Part shown: one piece after another, positions 16,457 to 25,048 of the stretch | How positions within the stretch are numbered: position 1 is the first letter of the stretch | How the letters are laid out: every line of letters starts with the position of its first letter | Assembly (NCBI RefSeq): GCF_015351075.1 | Contig: NZ_JADKRS010000002.1 | Coordinates: forward strand, 372,001 to 436,000 | Source of the DNA: Clavibacter sp. VKM Ac-2873 | GTDB lineage: Bacteria > Actinomycetota > Actinomycetes > Actinomycetales > Microbacteriaceae | Direction: 5' to 3' | Length of the DNA: 64,000 bases | Notes under the pieces: model-generated | The model's database searches: none | Told to the model about the DNA's origin: nothing | Seen by the model: only the letters and a program-made list of their open reading frames with translations | Program-made: the position numbers and the translations under genes

Positions 16457-17854
16457 TCAGCCGACGCGGGCGAGCGCGCCGGCGAGCTTCGTCGTGGAGC
16501 GGCCCGGGTGGTACGGGACGGTCACGGCCTGGCCGCCCCACTCGGCGATGACCGCCGACTCGGGGAGGTCCTCGGCGCGGTAGTCGCCGCCCTTGACCCA
16601 GAGGTCGGGCTGGAGGGAGCGGAGCGCCTCCTCGGGGGTGTCCTCGGAGAAGAGCACGACCGCGTCCACCACGCCGAGCGACATCAGCAGGTCGACGCGG
16701 TCGTCCTCGGGCATGATCGGGCGCTCGGGTCCCTTGAGGCGGCGCACCGAGTCGTCCGAGTTGAGGAGCACGACGAGGCAGTCGCCGAGCGCGCGCGCCG
16801 CCGCGAGGGTGCGGGCGTGGCCGGCGTGCACGAGGTCGAAGCAGCCGCCGGTCGCGACGACCGTGCCGCCTGAGGCGCGGGTCGCGCGGACCACCTCGAG
16901 GGCGCTCGCCGCGTGGCCGCCGATGGGGCGCGCGGCGGGCGGGCCCGTGAGGGTGGCGACGCCGCCCGCGTCCACGTACTCGGCCGCCGCGGCGACGGCA
17001 TCGCGCACGGCGTCCTCCACGGGGGATCCCGCGGCCAGCGCCGCGAGGGCCGAGGCCGCCAAGCGGTCGCCGGCGCCGCACGGGTCGCCGGTCGCGACGA
17101 GCGGGGCGGGGACGACGACGGGCAGGGATCCGCCGGCCGCGCCCTCCGAGCCCGAGCCCGACGCGGGCGCCGACACGAGCAGGGCGCCTCGCTCGCTCAT
17201 GGTCACGGCGACCGTGCGGACGCCCCACCGCTCGAGCAGGAGACGGGCGGCGTCGGCGGCCGCGGCCACGTCGCGCCCGGCTAGCCCGGAGAACGCGCGC
17301 GCCTCGGCGAGGTTCGGGGTGGCGAGCGCGGTGTTCGGGACGGGCGGCTCGCCCGCGGGGTGCGGATCCCACACGAGCGGCACCTGGGCGGCGCGCGCGT
17401 CGAGGGCGGCGCGGAGGCGGGGATCGCGCGTGACGCCGCGGCCGTAGTCGGCCACCACGATCGCGTCGGCGGTGGCGATCGCCGCGAGCATCTCGTCGGT
17501 CGCGGCGGGCGTGGGCGGCGGCGCGCAGCCCTCGTCGATGCGGGCGATGGCGTGGCCGTCGGCGCGGACGCGGGTCTTCACGGGGGTGGGCGCGCCGGAC
17601 GGGCCGGCGACCACCTCGATCCGGTCGAGGCACGCGCGCAGCGTCTCCGCGTGCCGGTCGTCGGAGAGCACGGTGACGAGGCGCACGTCGTGGCCGTCGC
17701 GCGCGAGCATCGTGGCGACGAGGCCGGCTCCGCCCGCGCGGGGCAGCGACTCCTCGACCTCGATCACGGGCACGGGGGCGTCGGGGCTGAGGCGGTGCGC
17801 GGCGCCGGTCATGTCGACGTCGAGGAGCACGTCGCCGACCACGACGATCCTCAC
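16457..17854 (-). CDS. hldE: HldE-like heptose-7-P kinase / nucleotidyltransferase
   Basis: 465 residues, GTG at 17854 overlapping the previous stop by 4 bp. The N-terminal half is a PfkB/ribokinase-type sugar kinase (VVVGDVLLDVDMTG; catalytic GDPCGAGDRLAASAL near residue 270). The C-terminal part is a cytidylyltransferase-like domain: ATGGCFDLVHAGHARTL with the HxGH nucleotide motif, LNSDDSVRRLKG and LWVKGGDY. This is the HldE (RfaE) order. By homology it phosphorylates D-glycero-D-manno-heptose 7-phosphate at C1 and, after dephosphorylation at C7, transfers AMP; use of another nucleotide cannot be excluded. It is encoded with GmhA- and GmhB-type domains, giving a nearly complete pathway. 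Confidence 0.88.
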   Translation of the reverse strand: MRIVVVGDVLLDVDMTGAAHRLSPDAPVPVIEVEESLPRAGGAGLVATMLARDGHDVRLVTVLSDDRHAETLRACLDRIEVVAGPSGAPTPVKTRVRADGHAIARIDEGCAPPPTPAATDEMLAAIATADAIVVADYGRGVTRDPRLRAALDARAAQVPLVWDPHPAGEPPVPNTALATPNLAEARAFSGLAGRDVAAAADAARLLLERWGVRTVAVTMSERGALLVSAPASGSGSEGAAGGSLPVVVPAPLVATGDPCGAGDRLAASALAALAAGSPVEDAVRDAVAAAAEYVDAGGVATLTGPPAARPIGGHAASALEVVRATRASGGTVVATGGCFDLVHAGHARTLAAARALGDCLVVLLNSDDSVRRLKGPERPIMPEDDRVDLLMSLGVVDAVVLFSEDTPEEALRSLQPDLWVKGGDYRAEDLPESAVIAEWGGQAVTVPYHPGRSTTKLAGALARVG

Positions 17855-19827
17855 GCCGGCACCTCCGCCGGTGCGGTCGTGGTGGACGCGGGCGCGACCG
17901 TCACGGGGACGGACGAGGCGGATGTCGCGGACGCCGATGCGGCGGCCGACGCCGACCGGGTCGCGGCCGACGACGTCGCGGATGCGCGTGCCGCGGCCCG
18001 GTCGTTCGCCCGCAGCCGGCTCTCGAACGCGCGGCAGATCGCGTGCACGGCGACGAGCTGCGCCTCCTGCACGTTGGCCGACGGGCCGTCGAGGGCGAGG
18101 GACTCGTCGCACGCCTCCACGAGCGGGTTCGGGCCGGGGCCCGTCATCGCCCAGGTCGTGGCCCCGGCGGCGCGCGCGGCCGCGGCGGCGCGGAGCAGGT
18201 TCTCGCTGCGGCCGCTCGTGGAGAGCAGCACGACGATGTCGCCGGATCGCGCGTGCGCGTGCACCTGCCGGGCGAAGACCTCGTCGAAGCCGTAGTCGTT
18301 GCCGATGGCGGTCACCGCGGACGACTCGGCGTGCAGCGCGATCGCGGAGAACGGGCGGCGGTCGCCGTCGAACCGGCCCACCAGCTCGCTCGTGAGGTGC
18401 TGGGCCTCGGCCGCGGATCCTCCGTTGCCGGCCGCGAGCAGGCGCGCGCCGCGGCTCATGCGGTCCGCCATCTCGCGGCCCCAGGAGGTGAGGCGCGGCG
18501 CGTGCGTGCGGAGGTCGGCGAGCACCGGGGCGAGCGCGTCGAGGTGGGCGTCGACCACGGTCGGGTCGGCGGGGAGGTCGTCGGGGGCGGCGACCTGGAT
18601 CGCGGCCCGGTACGCCTCCGCGGTGCGGGAGGCCACCGTCGACCACGCGTAGCCGTGCTCCATGCGGTCGCGGCCGGCGCGGCCGAGCAGGCGGCGGCGC
18701 GCGGGATCCGCGAGGAGCTCCCCGAGGGCGTCGGCGATGGCGGCGGGGTCGCGCGGCGGCACGAGGATCCCGGTCACGCCGTCGACCACGCTGTCGGTGA
18801 GGCCGCCCACGGCCGACGCGACGACGGGCACCCCGGAGGCCATCGCCTCGAGCGGCACGATGCCGAACGGCTCGTACCAGGGCGCGCAGACCACGACGTC
18901 GGCGGTGCGCATCACCGCGGGCATGTCGGCCTGGGAGACGCGGCCGTGCAGGCGCACGCGGTCGGCGACCCCGGCGGCGCGCGCGGCGTCCATCAGACGG
19001 CGGGCCTCGGGATCGTCCGCGCCGGTCGCGTCGTCGCCGGCTCCGCCCACGATCACCAGCTCGACGTCGCGGCGACCGCGGCCGGCGAGGATCCCGATGG
19101 CCTCGATCGCGAGGTCGACGCCCTTGCGCGGCACGAGGCGGCCGACGACCATGACGCGCATGGGGCGGTCGGCGCCGTGGTCCGGGTCGTCGTCGGCGCG
19201 CGGCGTGAAGTGCCCGATGTCGACGCCGCACGGGATCACCGTGATCCGGGCCGCGTCGACGCCCGCGCGCACGAGCTCGGCGGCCTCGTCGGAGCAGGTC
19301 GCGATCACGGCGTCGGCGCGGCGGCCGACCCCGGGCTCGAGCTCCGCGCGCGCGGAGGGGCTGGTGTCCTCGGCGCCGAGGTGGCGGCGCTTCACGGATC
19401 CGAGCGCGTGGAAGGTGTGCAGCACGGGCGGCGCCGCGGCGGCGCCGACCGGGGAGGACGCGAGGCGCGCGGCGGCGTCGAGGGCGGCGACCCCGGACAT
19501 CCAGAAGTGGCTGTGCACCACGTCGGGCCGGGCGGTGCGCCAGTCGGCGAGGAGGCCGTCGGCGAGCTCGCCCATGTGCGGCAGCAGCTCGTCCTTGGGG
19601 ACGGCGCGGGCGGGTCCGGCGTCGAGGTGCACGACCTCCACGCCGGGCGCGAACGCCACGCGGGCGGGCAGCGCCTCGTCGTCGCGGCGCGTGTAGACGG
19701 TGACGGTGTGGCCCTCCTCCGCGAGCGCGGCCGACAGCGCGGCCACGTGCACGTTCTGGCCGCCGGCGTCCACGCCGCCGAGCGTCGCCAGCGGGCTGGC
19801 GTGCTCCGAGATCATCGCGATCCTCAT
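17851..19827 (-). CDS. GT4 glycosyltransferase fused to GmhA-like isomerase
   Basis: 658 residues, ATG at 19827 in a 4-bp ATGA overlap with the gene before it. Residues about 1-415 are a GT-B family 4 glycosyltransferase (MISEHASPLATLGGVDAGGQ; VVGRLVPRKGVDLAIEA; donor-site PWYEPFGIVPLEAMASGVPV). Residues about 430-600 are a SIS domain of the sedoheptulose-7-phosphate isomerase type (AAGNGGSAAEAQHLTSELVG; VVLLSTSGRSENLL; EAQLVAVHAICRAFE). A low-complexity Ala/Ser tail follows. The isomerase would make heptose 7-phosphate, the substrate of the next gene. The join is in frame with no stop or repeat, and both halves keep their key motifs, so this looks like a true fusion. Confidence 0.87.
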   Translation of the reverse strand: MRIAMISEHASPLATLGGVDAGGQNVHVAALSAALAEEGHTVTVYTRRDDEALPARVAFAPGVEVVHLDAGPARAVPKDELLPHMGELADGLLADWRTARPDVVHSHFWMSGVAALDAAARLASSPVGAAAAPPVLHTFHALGSVKRRHLGAEDTSPSARAELEPGVGRRADAVIATCSDEAAELVRAGVDAARITVIPCGVDIGHFTPRADDDPDHGADRPMRVMVVGRLVPRKGVDLAIEAIGILAGRGRRDVELVIVGGAGDDATGADDPEARRLMDAARAAGVADRVRLHGRVSQADMPAVMRTADVVVCAPWYEPFGIVPLEAMASGVPVVASAVGGLTDSVVDGVTGILVPPRDPAAIADALGELLADPARRRLLGRAGRDRMEHGYAWSTVASRTAEAYRAAIQVAAPDDLPADPTVVDAHLDALAPVLADLRTHAPRLTSWGREMADRMSRGARLLAAGNGGSAAEAQHLTSELVGRFDGDRRPFSAIALHAESSAVTAIGNDYGFDEVFARQVHAHARSGDIVVLLSTSGRSENLLRAAAAARAAGATTWAMTGPGPNPLVEACDESLALDGPSANVQEAQLVAVHAICRAFESRLRANDRAAARASATSSAATRSASAAASASATSASSVPVTVAPASTTTAPAEVPA

Positions 19828-20876
19828 CGTGTCGTCCTCTCGTCGAGCGGGTGGTGCGGGGAGTGCGTGGGGGTGGATGCGGCGGGCGCGCGCCGGGCAC
19901 GACGACCGGCGGTCGCGTCCACGGCGTCGTGCAGCGCGGCGTCCATGTCGCGCAGGAACCGGCCGAGCGAGTAGCGGGCGAGCGCGGCCTCGCGGGCGAT
20001 GCGGCCGCGGCGGGCGGCCTCGTCGGGATCCGCGAGGAGCAGCCGGGCGGTGCGCACGAGGTCGGCCGGATCCGACGAGATCGCGCCCGCGTCCGGCGGC
20101 ACCGCGCGCGACGCCTCGGTCGCGTCGAGCACCAGCACGGGCATCCCCAGGTGCATGGCCTCGAGCAGCGACAGGCCGAGCGACGTCCAGCGGTGCGGGT
20201 GGACGTAGGCGCGTAGGCGCGCGAGCTCGGGGTGCATGCGCGCCGTGGGCAGGTCCCCGCGCGGCACGAGGCGCGCGCCGAGGCGCGGGAACGCCGCGGG
20301 CAGGAGGTCGGTCCCCATCCCGAACACCTCGACGGGCGCGATCCCCGCGAAGGCCGGCAGCAGGTCGGTGCCGGTGATGCGCCCGCGACGCACGGGCTCG
20401 TTGATCACCGCGCCGAAGGACGCGGCCTCGCCCGTGTAGAGCGCGCCCGGGTCGGGCACTCCGTGCTCGACGACCGTGGTCGGCGCGGATCCCGTGTCCC
20501 ACATGAGCGCGTTGAAGCGCGTGACGTGGATCACCGGGATGTCGTCGCGGTCGGCCAGCGCGTGCACGGTCTCGGTCGGGGCGCCGCGCGGGGTGTTGTG
20601 CTCGAGGAAGACCGCGGGCACGTCGGATCCGAGGCGGCGGCCGAGCAGGCGCTCCGCCTCCTCGATCTCGGCGACGCGCTGGAGGAGCACGAGGTCGACG
20701 TGCGTCTCGTGCAGGGACGACGGGTCCACCTCGCGCGCGCTCGCGGGCCACGCGCGGCCGCCGCGGCCGAGGCCCCACGCGTCGCGCGCCGGCGTGGTCG
20801 GGAACAGGATCTCGTGGGAGCCGCGCACGAACGAGTCGGTCCAGCCGCCGTGGACGTGCCACATCAGGATCCTCAT
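19824..20876 (-). CDS. Glycosyltransferase (GT-B, group 1 type)
   Basis: 350 residues, ATG at 20876, overlapping its neighbours by 4 bp on each side. MRILMWHVHGGWTDSFVRGSH starts the acceptor domain; AVFLEHNTPRG and VIHVTRFNALMWDTG follow; the donor-binding region is YVHPHRWTSLGLSLLEAMHL with Glu in the expected EX7E-like place. The family transfers nucleotide-activated sugars. Within this operon it probably adds a sugar to the heptose-containing glycan; donor and acceptor are unknown. A Pro/His/Arg-rich 30-residue C-terminal tail looks disordered. Confidence 0.83.
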   Translation of the reverse strand: MRILMWHVHGGWTDSFVRGSHEILFPTTPARDAWGLGRGGRAWPASAREVDPSSLHETHVDLVLLQRVAEIEEAERLLGRRLGSDVPAVFLEHNTPRGAPTETVHALADRDDIPVIHVTRFNALMWDTGSAPTTVVEHGVPDPGALYTGEAASFGAVINEPVRRGRITGTDLLPAFAGIAPVEVFGMGTDLLPAAFPRLGARLVPRGDLPTARMHPELARLRAYVHPHRWTSLGLSLLEAMHLGMPVLVLDATEASRAVPPDAGAISSDPADLVRTARLLLADPDEAARRGRIAREAALARYSLGRFLRDMDAALHDAVDATAGRRARRAPAASTPTHSPHHPLDERTTR

Positions 20877-22513
20877 GCGGGCACCTCCGCGCCGGCGCGC
20901 GCGGCGGCGTGCGCGGGGTCGCGCTCGGCCGCGTGCTCGGATCCGGGCCCGCTCGTGGCCAGCAGGCGCTCGACCGCGTCGGCGACCTCCGCGGGGGAGA
21001 CGCCGGCGAGGCAGGGGTGGCCGGGCACCGGGCAGTCGCGCGCGCGGCTGAGCCGGCACGGCGCGTCCTGGTCGCCGAGCAGGATCACGGGCACGCGGTA
21101 CGGCGCCCAGCGGATCGGCGGCACGACGGGCGAGAACAGGCTGACGACGGGCAGCCCCACCGCGGCGGCGAGGTGCGCCGGCCCGGTGTTGCCGCTCACG
21201 AGCACGGCCGCGCGGCGCATGAGCGCGCCGAGGCCCGCGAGGTCGGTGCGGCCGCCGAGGTCGATGCCGGCGGATCCGGCGACGTGCGCCGTGAGGTCCC
21301 GCTCGTCGGGGCCGCCGGTGACGACCACGGGGATCCCGCGCTCGACGAGGAGCGCGACGGCGTCGCGGTGCTGGTCTTCGGGGTAGGAGCGCGCGCCGAC
21401 CGCGGCGCCCGGGTGCACGAGCGCGAACGGGCCGTCCGGGAGGAGCGCCGCCACGTCGGACGGCAGCTCGGCCGGCAGGACGGCGAGGCGCCCGTCGTCG
21501 TCGGCGGGCAGCGCGTGCCCACCCGCGGCGGCGATCGCGAGGGCGCGCTCGGGCTCGGGCTGGTCCTCCTCGAGGTCCTCGCCGGGCTTCAGGCGCACGT
21601 CGAGGAGGGAGCCGGCGTAGTCGACGCTGGCGCCCGTGATCCGCCGCACTCCCGCCAGGCGCAGCAGCAGCGCGAGCGGCAGCGGCGACTGGTGGAAGGA
21701 CGTGAGGATGACGGCCTCGTCGGCGTCGACCTCGGCGAGGATCGCGTGCAGGGCGTCGACCGACGCGGCGTCGGCGGCGGGCGCGGGGGAGGAGATCCAC
21801 GGCGCGTCCCACACGTGCACCGCGTGGACGCCGGGCAGCAGCCGGCCGGCGGACGCGCCGCGCGGTCCGCACAGCAGGTGGACCTCGACGCGCGCGTCGG
21901 CCGCGACGGCGCGCACCGCGGGCCCCGAGATGAGCACGTCGCCCACGGAGTCGAGCCGCACGACGAGCACGCGGCGGGGCGCGGGATCGTGGATGAGGAG
22001 GTGCACCGCGTCGAGGATCGTCGGGGCCACCAGCTCCGCCTCAGCCACCTCCTCCTCGCGCGTGACGGGCGTCGGCACGAGCACGCCGCGCGCGCCCGCG
22101 GCCCGGGCGGCGCCCATGTCGGCCGCGATGTCGCCCACCACGGCGACGCGCGCCGGATCCACGCCCCACGTCCGGCAGGCCTCGAGCACCATGCCGGGCC
22201 GGGGCTTGCGGCAGTCGCAGCCGTCGTCGGATCCGTGCGGGCACAGCAGCACGAGGTCGAACGCGCCGAGCAGCTCCTGCACGCGCGCGTTGACGGCGTC
22301 GGCCTGCGCGCGCGTGATGAGGCCGCGCGCGATCCCGGACTGGTTGGTCACCATGCCGACGCGGAGGCCCGCGGCGCGCACGGCGTCGACGGCCTCGCGG
22401 GCGCCGGGCATCAGCGTGACGAGCGCCGGATCCCCGTTGTACGGCACGTCGACGACGAGCGTCCCGTCCCGGTCGAACAGGACGGCCTCGAGGTCGTTCC
22501 CGGGCGAGCGCAT
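20873..22513 (-). CDS. GmhB-like phosphatase fused to GT9 heptosyltransferase
   Basis: 546 residues; ATG at 22513 (MRSPGNDLEAVLFDRDGT) is preferred, with an in-frame ATG at 22546 possible. Residues 1-165 are a HAD-IIIA phosphatase: LFDRDGTLV, VTNQSGIARG, the zinc-type cluster CPHGSDDGCDCRKPRPGM and VVGDIAADM, as in D-glycero-D-manno-heptose-1,7-bisphosphate 7-phosphatase. Residues about 185-530 are GT9: VVRLDSVGDVLISGPAVRA, ALVHPGAAVGARSYP and VSGNTGPAHLAAAVGLPVV. It is the first gene of the heptose operon. The fusion puts the phosphatase that yields heptose 1-phosphate on the same chain as the transferase expected to use the activated sugar. Confidence 0.88.
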   Translation of the reverse strand: MRSPGNDLEAVLFDRDGTLVVDVPYNGDPALVTLMPGAREAVDAVRAAGLRVGMVTNQSGIARGLITRAQADAVNARVQELLGAFDLVLLCPHGSDDGCDCRKPRPGMVLEACRTWGVDPARVAVVGDIAADMGAARAAGARGVLVPTPVTREEEVAEAELVAPTILDAVHLLIHDPAPRRVLVVRLDSVGDVLISGPAVRAVAADARVEVHLLCGPRGASAGRLLPGVHAVHVWDAPWISSPAPAADAASVDALHAILAEVDADEAVILTSFHQSPLPLALLLRLAGVRRITGASVDYAGSLLDVRLKPGEDLEEDQPEPERALAIAAAGGHALPADDDGRLAVLPAELPSDVAALLPDGPFALVHPGAAVGARSYPEDQHRDAVALLVERGIPVVVTGGPDERDLTAHVAGSAGIDLGGRTDLAGLGALMRRAAVLVSGNTGPAHLAAAVGLPVVSLFSPVVPPIRWAPYRVPVILLGDQDAPCRLSRARDCPVPGHPCLAGVSPAEVADAVERLLATSGPGSEHAAERDPAHAAARAGAEVPA

Positions 22514-22642
22514 GGTCGGCCAGTACCCGACTGATCCTCGACCCAAACCCGGCGGCGGGCACTTCTCCTCGGGGCGTCCCGCTCCTCCGCGGATCCCCGG
22601 AGCAGCGCCCTCGGGCGGGGGCGCGACGACGGGGGCGCGCCG

Positions 22643-23302
22643 TCAGCGCGCGGGCGCCTCCGCGATCCACCGCGACCTGGCCAGCAGCATCGGCATGAGC
22701 GGCGCGATGAGCAGCGCGCCGAGCCCGCCGACGGCCATGTCGCCGATCGTGTCGGAGTACCCCGTGAGGATCGCGGGGTCCAGCCACGCCTGCCCCGCCC
22801 ACTCGCCGAGCTCCCACAGCGCCGACAGCGCGAGCCCCACGGTGAGGGCGAGGATCCCGAGCGGCAGCGGCCGCCGGTCGACCATGACGCCCGCGCGGTC
22901 GGCCAGCAGGATCACGAGCGCGGCGAGCGCGGCCGTCGTGACGAGGTGCGCGGGGACGTCCCACCACGGCAGCCGCGCGTAGAGGTCGAGCCGGTTGCTC
23001 GCGGCGGAGACGAGCGTCGTGATGCCGATGGCGAGGTCCAGCCCCGGCCGCGCCCCGAGGAACCGCGGCGCCACGAGGCCGAGCAGCGCGAGCGCGAACA
23101 TCGCGGAGGTGACGCCCGTCCACGCGAACGCGGAGAAGAGGAACGTGAGCAGCCCGATCACGCGCACGGCGTCCGCGATCACCGCCGTGATCCCGCGGGG
23201 CGGCTGGAGGAAGGTGCGGGCGGCGTCGGCGGCGAACGCGGCGACGTCCTCGCGGGCGTGCGGGGCACCCGTCCCGTGCGGTGTCGGAGGGTCCGTCAGC
23301 AC
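22643..23302 (-). CDS. Integral membrane protein, DUF2238/YjdF-like
   Basis: 219 residues from GTG at 23302, overlapping the upstream nuclease-like gene by 7 bp, so translation is probably coupled. About six hydrophobic segments follow a cytoplasmic leader. The C-terminal ALWELGEWAGQAWL and GYSDTIGDMAVGGLGALLI match the conserved E-W...D...GDM pattern of the DUF2238 (YjdF) family; I assign this with moderate certainty. Function unknown. Confidence 0.7.
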   Translation of the reverse strand: MLTDPPTPHGTGAPHAREDVAAFAADAARTFLQPPRGITAVIADAVRVIGLLTFLFSAFAWTGVTSAMFALALLGLVAPRFLGARPGLDLAIGITTLVSAASNRLDLYARLPWWDVPAHLVTTAALAALVILLADRAGVMVDRRPLPLGILALTVGLALSALWELGEWAGQAWLDPAILTGYSDTIGDMAVGGLGALLIAPLMPMLLARSRWIAEAPAR

Positions 23303-24141
23303 CGCACCACCGCCTGCAGCGCCTCGTGGTCGCTCGGCGCGCGCCCGCCGATGCGCGTCGTGTTGATGCCGACGCGCGCGACGTCGATGTCGGGCGTCAC
23401 GAGCATCCAGTCGATGCGGCGGGTCGTGCGCTTCGGCGCGGAGTAGTTCGACCACGTGCCCCACTCGGGCGTGAGGCGCTCGCGGGCGGCGGGCCACGCG
23501 TCGACCAGCGCGCCCGACTCGATCAGCAGCCGGTGCGGCGCGGTGTCGACGCCCGAGTTGGTGTCGCCCGCGACGATCGTGGGCACCTGCACCTCGGCGA
23601 CGATCTCGAGCATCATCCGCGCGGACTCCTCGCGCGACCGCCACGACAGGTGGTCGAAGTGCGTGTTCACGTGCCGCAGCGGCAGGCCGGTGGCGCGGTC
23701 GGTGAAGTCGGCGACCACGGCGATCCGCGGCACCATGTTGCCCCAGCTGCGGGATCCGGCGACCGCGGGCGTGTCCGACAGCGCGACCTGACGCCAGCTC
23801 GTGAGCTCGAGGCGGCGCGTGTCGTAGAACGTGGGGCAGCCCTCGCCGTGGCCGTCGGCGTTGCGGCCGTGCCCGATCCGCCGGTAGTGCCGGCCGAGCG
23901 CGTGCGACAGCGCGCGACCCTGCGTGGGCATGGCCTCCTGCGTGCCGAGGAGCGCGGGCTGCTCCCGCTGGAGCAGCTCGGCGAGGAGCGGCTCGCGGTC
24001 GGCCCAGCGGTCGGGGCTGCCCGGCCGGTACCGGCGGAACAGGCGCCGGATGTTGTACGTCATCACGTGCAGCTCGGGGGCGTCGACCGGGCCGACGAGC
24101 GCCCGCCCGTCCTGGAGGGTGCCGTCGGCGCGGAGGGTCAT
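23296..24141 (-). CDS. Endonuclease/exonuclease/phosphatase-fold protein
   Basis: 281 residues, ATG at 24141; an in-frame ATG at 24216 would add a poorly conserved leader. Fold motifs in order: VMTYNIRRLF (Asn), LLGTQEAMPTQG (metal-binding Glu), VNTHFDHLSWRSRE (His), VAGDTNSGVD (Asp/Asn) and PSDHEALQAVV (C-terminal Asp-His). All the usual catalytic residues are present, so it should be an active phosphodiesterase; members act on DNA, lipids or small phosphoesters and the substrate is not visible. No signal peptide. Confidence 0.87.
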   Translation of the reverse strand: MTLRADGTLQDGRALVGPVDAPELHVMTYNIRRLFRRYRPGSPDRWADREPLLAELLQREQPALLGTQEAMPTQGRALSHALGRHYRRIGHGRNADGHGEGCPTFYDTRRLELTSWRQVALSDTPAVAGSRSWGNMVPRIAVVADFTDRATGLPLRHVNTHFDHLSWRSREESARMMLEIVAEVQVPTIVAGDTNSGVDTAPHRLLIESGALVDAWPAARERLTPEWGTWSNYSAPKRTTRRIDWMLVTPDIDVARVGINTTRIGGRAPSDHEALQAVVRC

Positions 24142-24235
24142 GGATCCATCGTCCCCCAGCCGGGCCGCGGCGACGGTCGCTGGCGGGGAACCGTCACGGG
24201 CGGACGTGCGATCCACGTGGCCGGAGAAGACGATC

Positions 24236-24272
24236 GCCCCAGGAGTCCGGCGTGGCCGAATGGTCCTGGGGC
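24236..24272. repeat. Inverted repeat GCCCCAGGA / TCCTGGGGC
   Basis: Nine-base perfect arms flank a 19-base spacer in the 200-bp gap before the small gene at 24342. It could be a hairpin or an operator. No gene is supported in 24142-24341. Confidence 0.4.
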
Positions 24273-24341
24273 ATACGCGGAGAACTTACCAGCGAGCCGG
24301 GTGCCTGGATCTCCGCACGCCGGTCGCCTACCGTCATCGTC

Positions 24342-24503
24342 ATGGCGCGCAGTGAGAGCGAAGAGAAGGCGGTCGGCGTCAGCCGGCCTGCCACCGAGGT
24401 CGACTCTCCTCGCGCCGCCCGTGTCGCCTCGGTCGAAGAGACCATGGGGGTCGCCCGCATCCTCGCGAACCGACACGCGGAGCTGCTCCGGCGCCTGGCC
24501 TGA
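24342..24503 (+). CDS. Small hypothetical protein (53 residues)
   Basis: Starts at ATG 24342 (MARSESEEKAVGVSR...). Charged and helical by eye, with no membrane segment or Cys. An in-frame ATG at 24252 would give 83 residues. It ends 15 bp before the convergent MarR gene's stop. No family is recognised; coding status rests on the open frame and its position only. Confidence 0.4.
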   Translation: MARSESEEKAVGVSRPATEVDSPRAARVASVEETMGVARILANRHAELLRRLA

Positions 24504-24518
24504 CGTTCGTCGCCGGCG

Positions 24519-24989
24519 CTAGCCGCCCGCGGGATCCGGTGCCGCGTCGATGCGCGCGAGGAACCCGTGCAGGTCGTCCCGGATCCTGCCGAGCTCCGAC
24601 GGCGTCATGCCCGTCCGCTCGGCGACCCGGGCAGGCACCTGCTCGGCCTGGCGGCGGAGCGCGCGGCCGGCGTCGGTGAGGGTGACGCGCACGACGCGCT
24701 CGTCCTCGGCGCTGCGGGCCCGCTCCAGCAGGCCGGCCGACTGGAGGCGCTTCAGCAGCGGCGTGATGGTCGCGGGTTCCAGGGCGAGCGCGCCGCCGAG
24801 GTCGGAGATCGAGCGGCCGTCGCGCTCCCAGAGCGCGAGCATCACGAGGTATTGCGGATGCGTGAGGCCCAGCGGCTCGAGGATCGGCCGGTACAGCGCG
24901 ACGACGGAGCGCGCCGCCAGCACGGCCGCGAAGCAGAGCTGGCTCTCGAGCGCCAGGGGATCCGTGGTCGTCGCGTCCTCGTGTGCCAT
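24519..24989 (-). CDS. MarR-family transcriptional regulator
   Basis: 156 residues. Winged helix-turn-helix: LGLTHPQYLVMLALWERDGR, then ISDLGGALALEPATITPLLKRL as recognition region and ERARSAEDERVVRVTLTDAG as the wing with its conserved Asp-Glu-Arg. One Cys (QLCFAAVLAARS) lies near residue 19, the place used as a peroxide sensor in OhrR-type members; this makes redox sensing possible but unproven. Divergent from the small zinc-ribbon gene across an inverted repeat at 25014-25048. Confidence 0.9.
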   Translation of the reverse strand: MAHEDATTTDPLALESQLCFAAVLAARSVVALYRPILEPLGLTHPQYLVMLALWERDGRSISDLGGALALEPATITPLLKRLQSAGLLERARSAEDERVVRVTLTDAGRALRRQAEQVPARVAERTGMTPSELGRIRDDLHGFLARIDAAPDPAGG

Positions 24990-25013
24990 GCCAGCCCCTC
25001 ACCGCCCGTGGAA

Positions 25014-25048
25014 TTACCGCGTACACTGACTACTATGACACGCGGTAA
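25014..25048. promoter_or_regulatory. Probable MarR operator overlapping a start codon
   Basis: Arms ttaccgcgt (25014-25022) and acgcggtaa (25040-25048) are perfect complements 17 bp apart, in the 45-bp gap between the MarR gene and the 25035 gene. The right arm lies inside the first codons of the latter. Bound MarR would cover both starts. Confidence 0.6.

Noticed and set aside
24248-24290. tRNA-Leu-like start (ccggcgtggccgaatggt)
   Set aside because: The opening resembles a class II tRNA, but no matching acceptor 3' strand, anticodon stem or T-loop (GTTCGAAT-like) follows.
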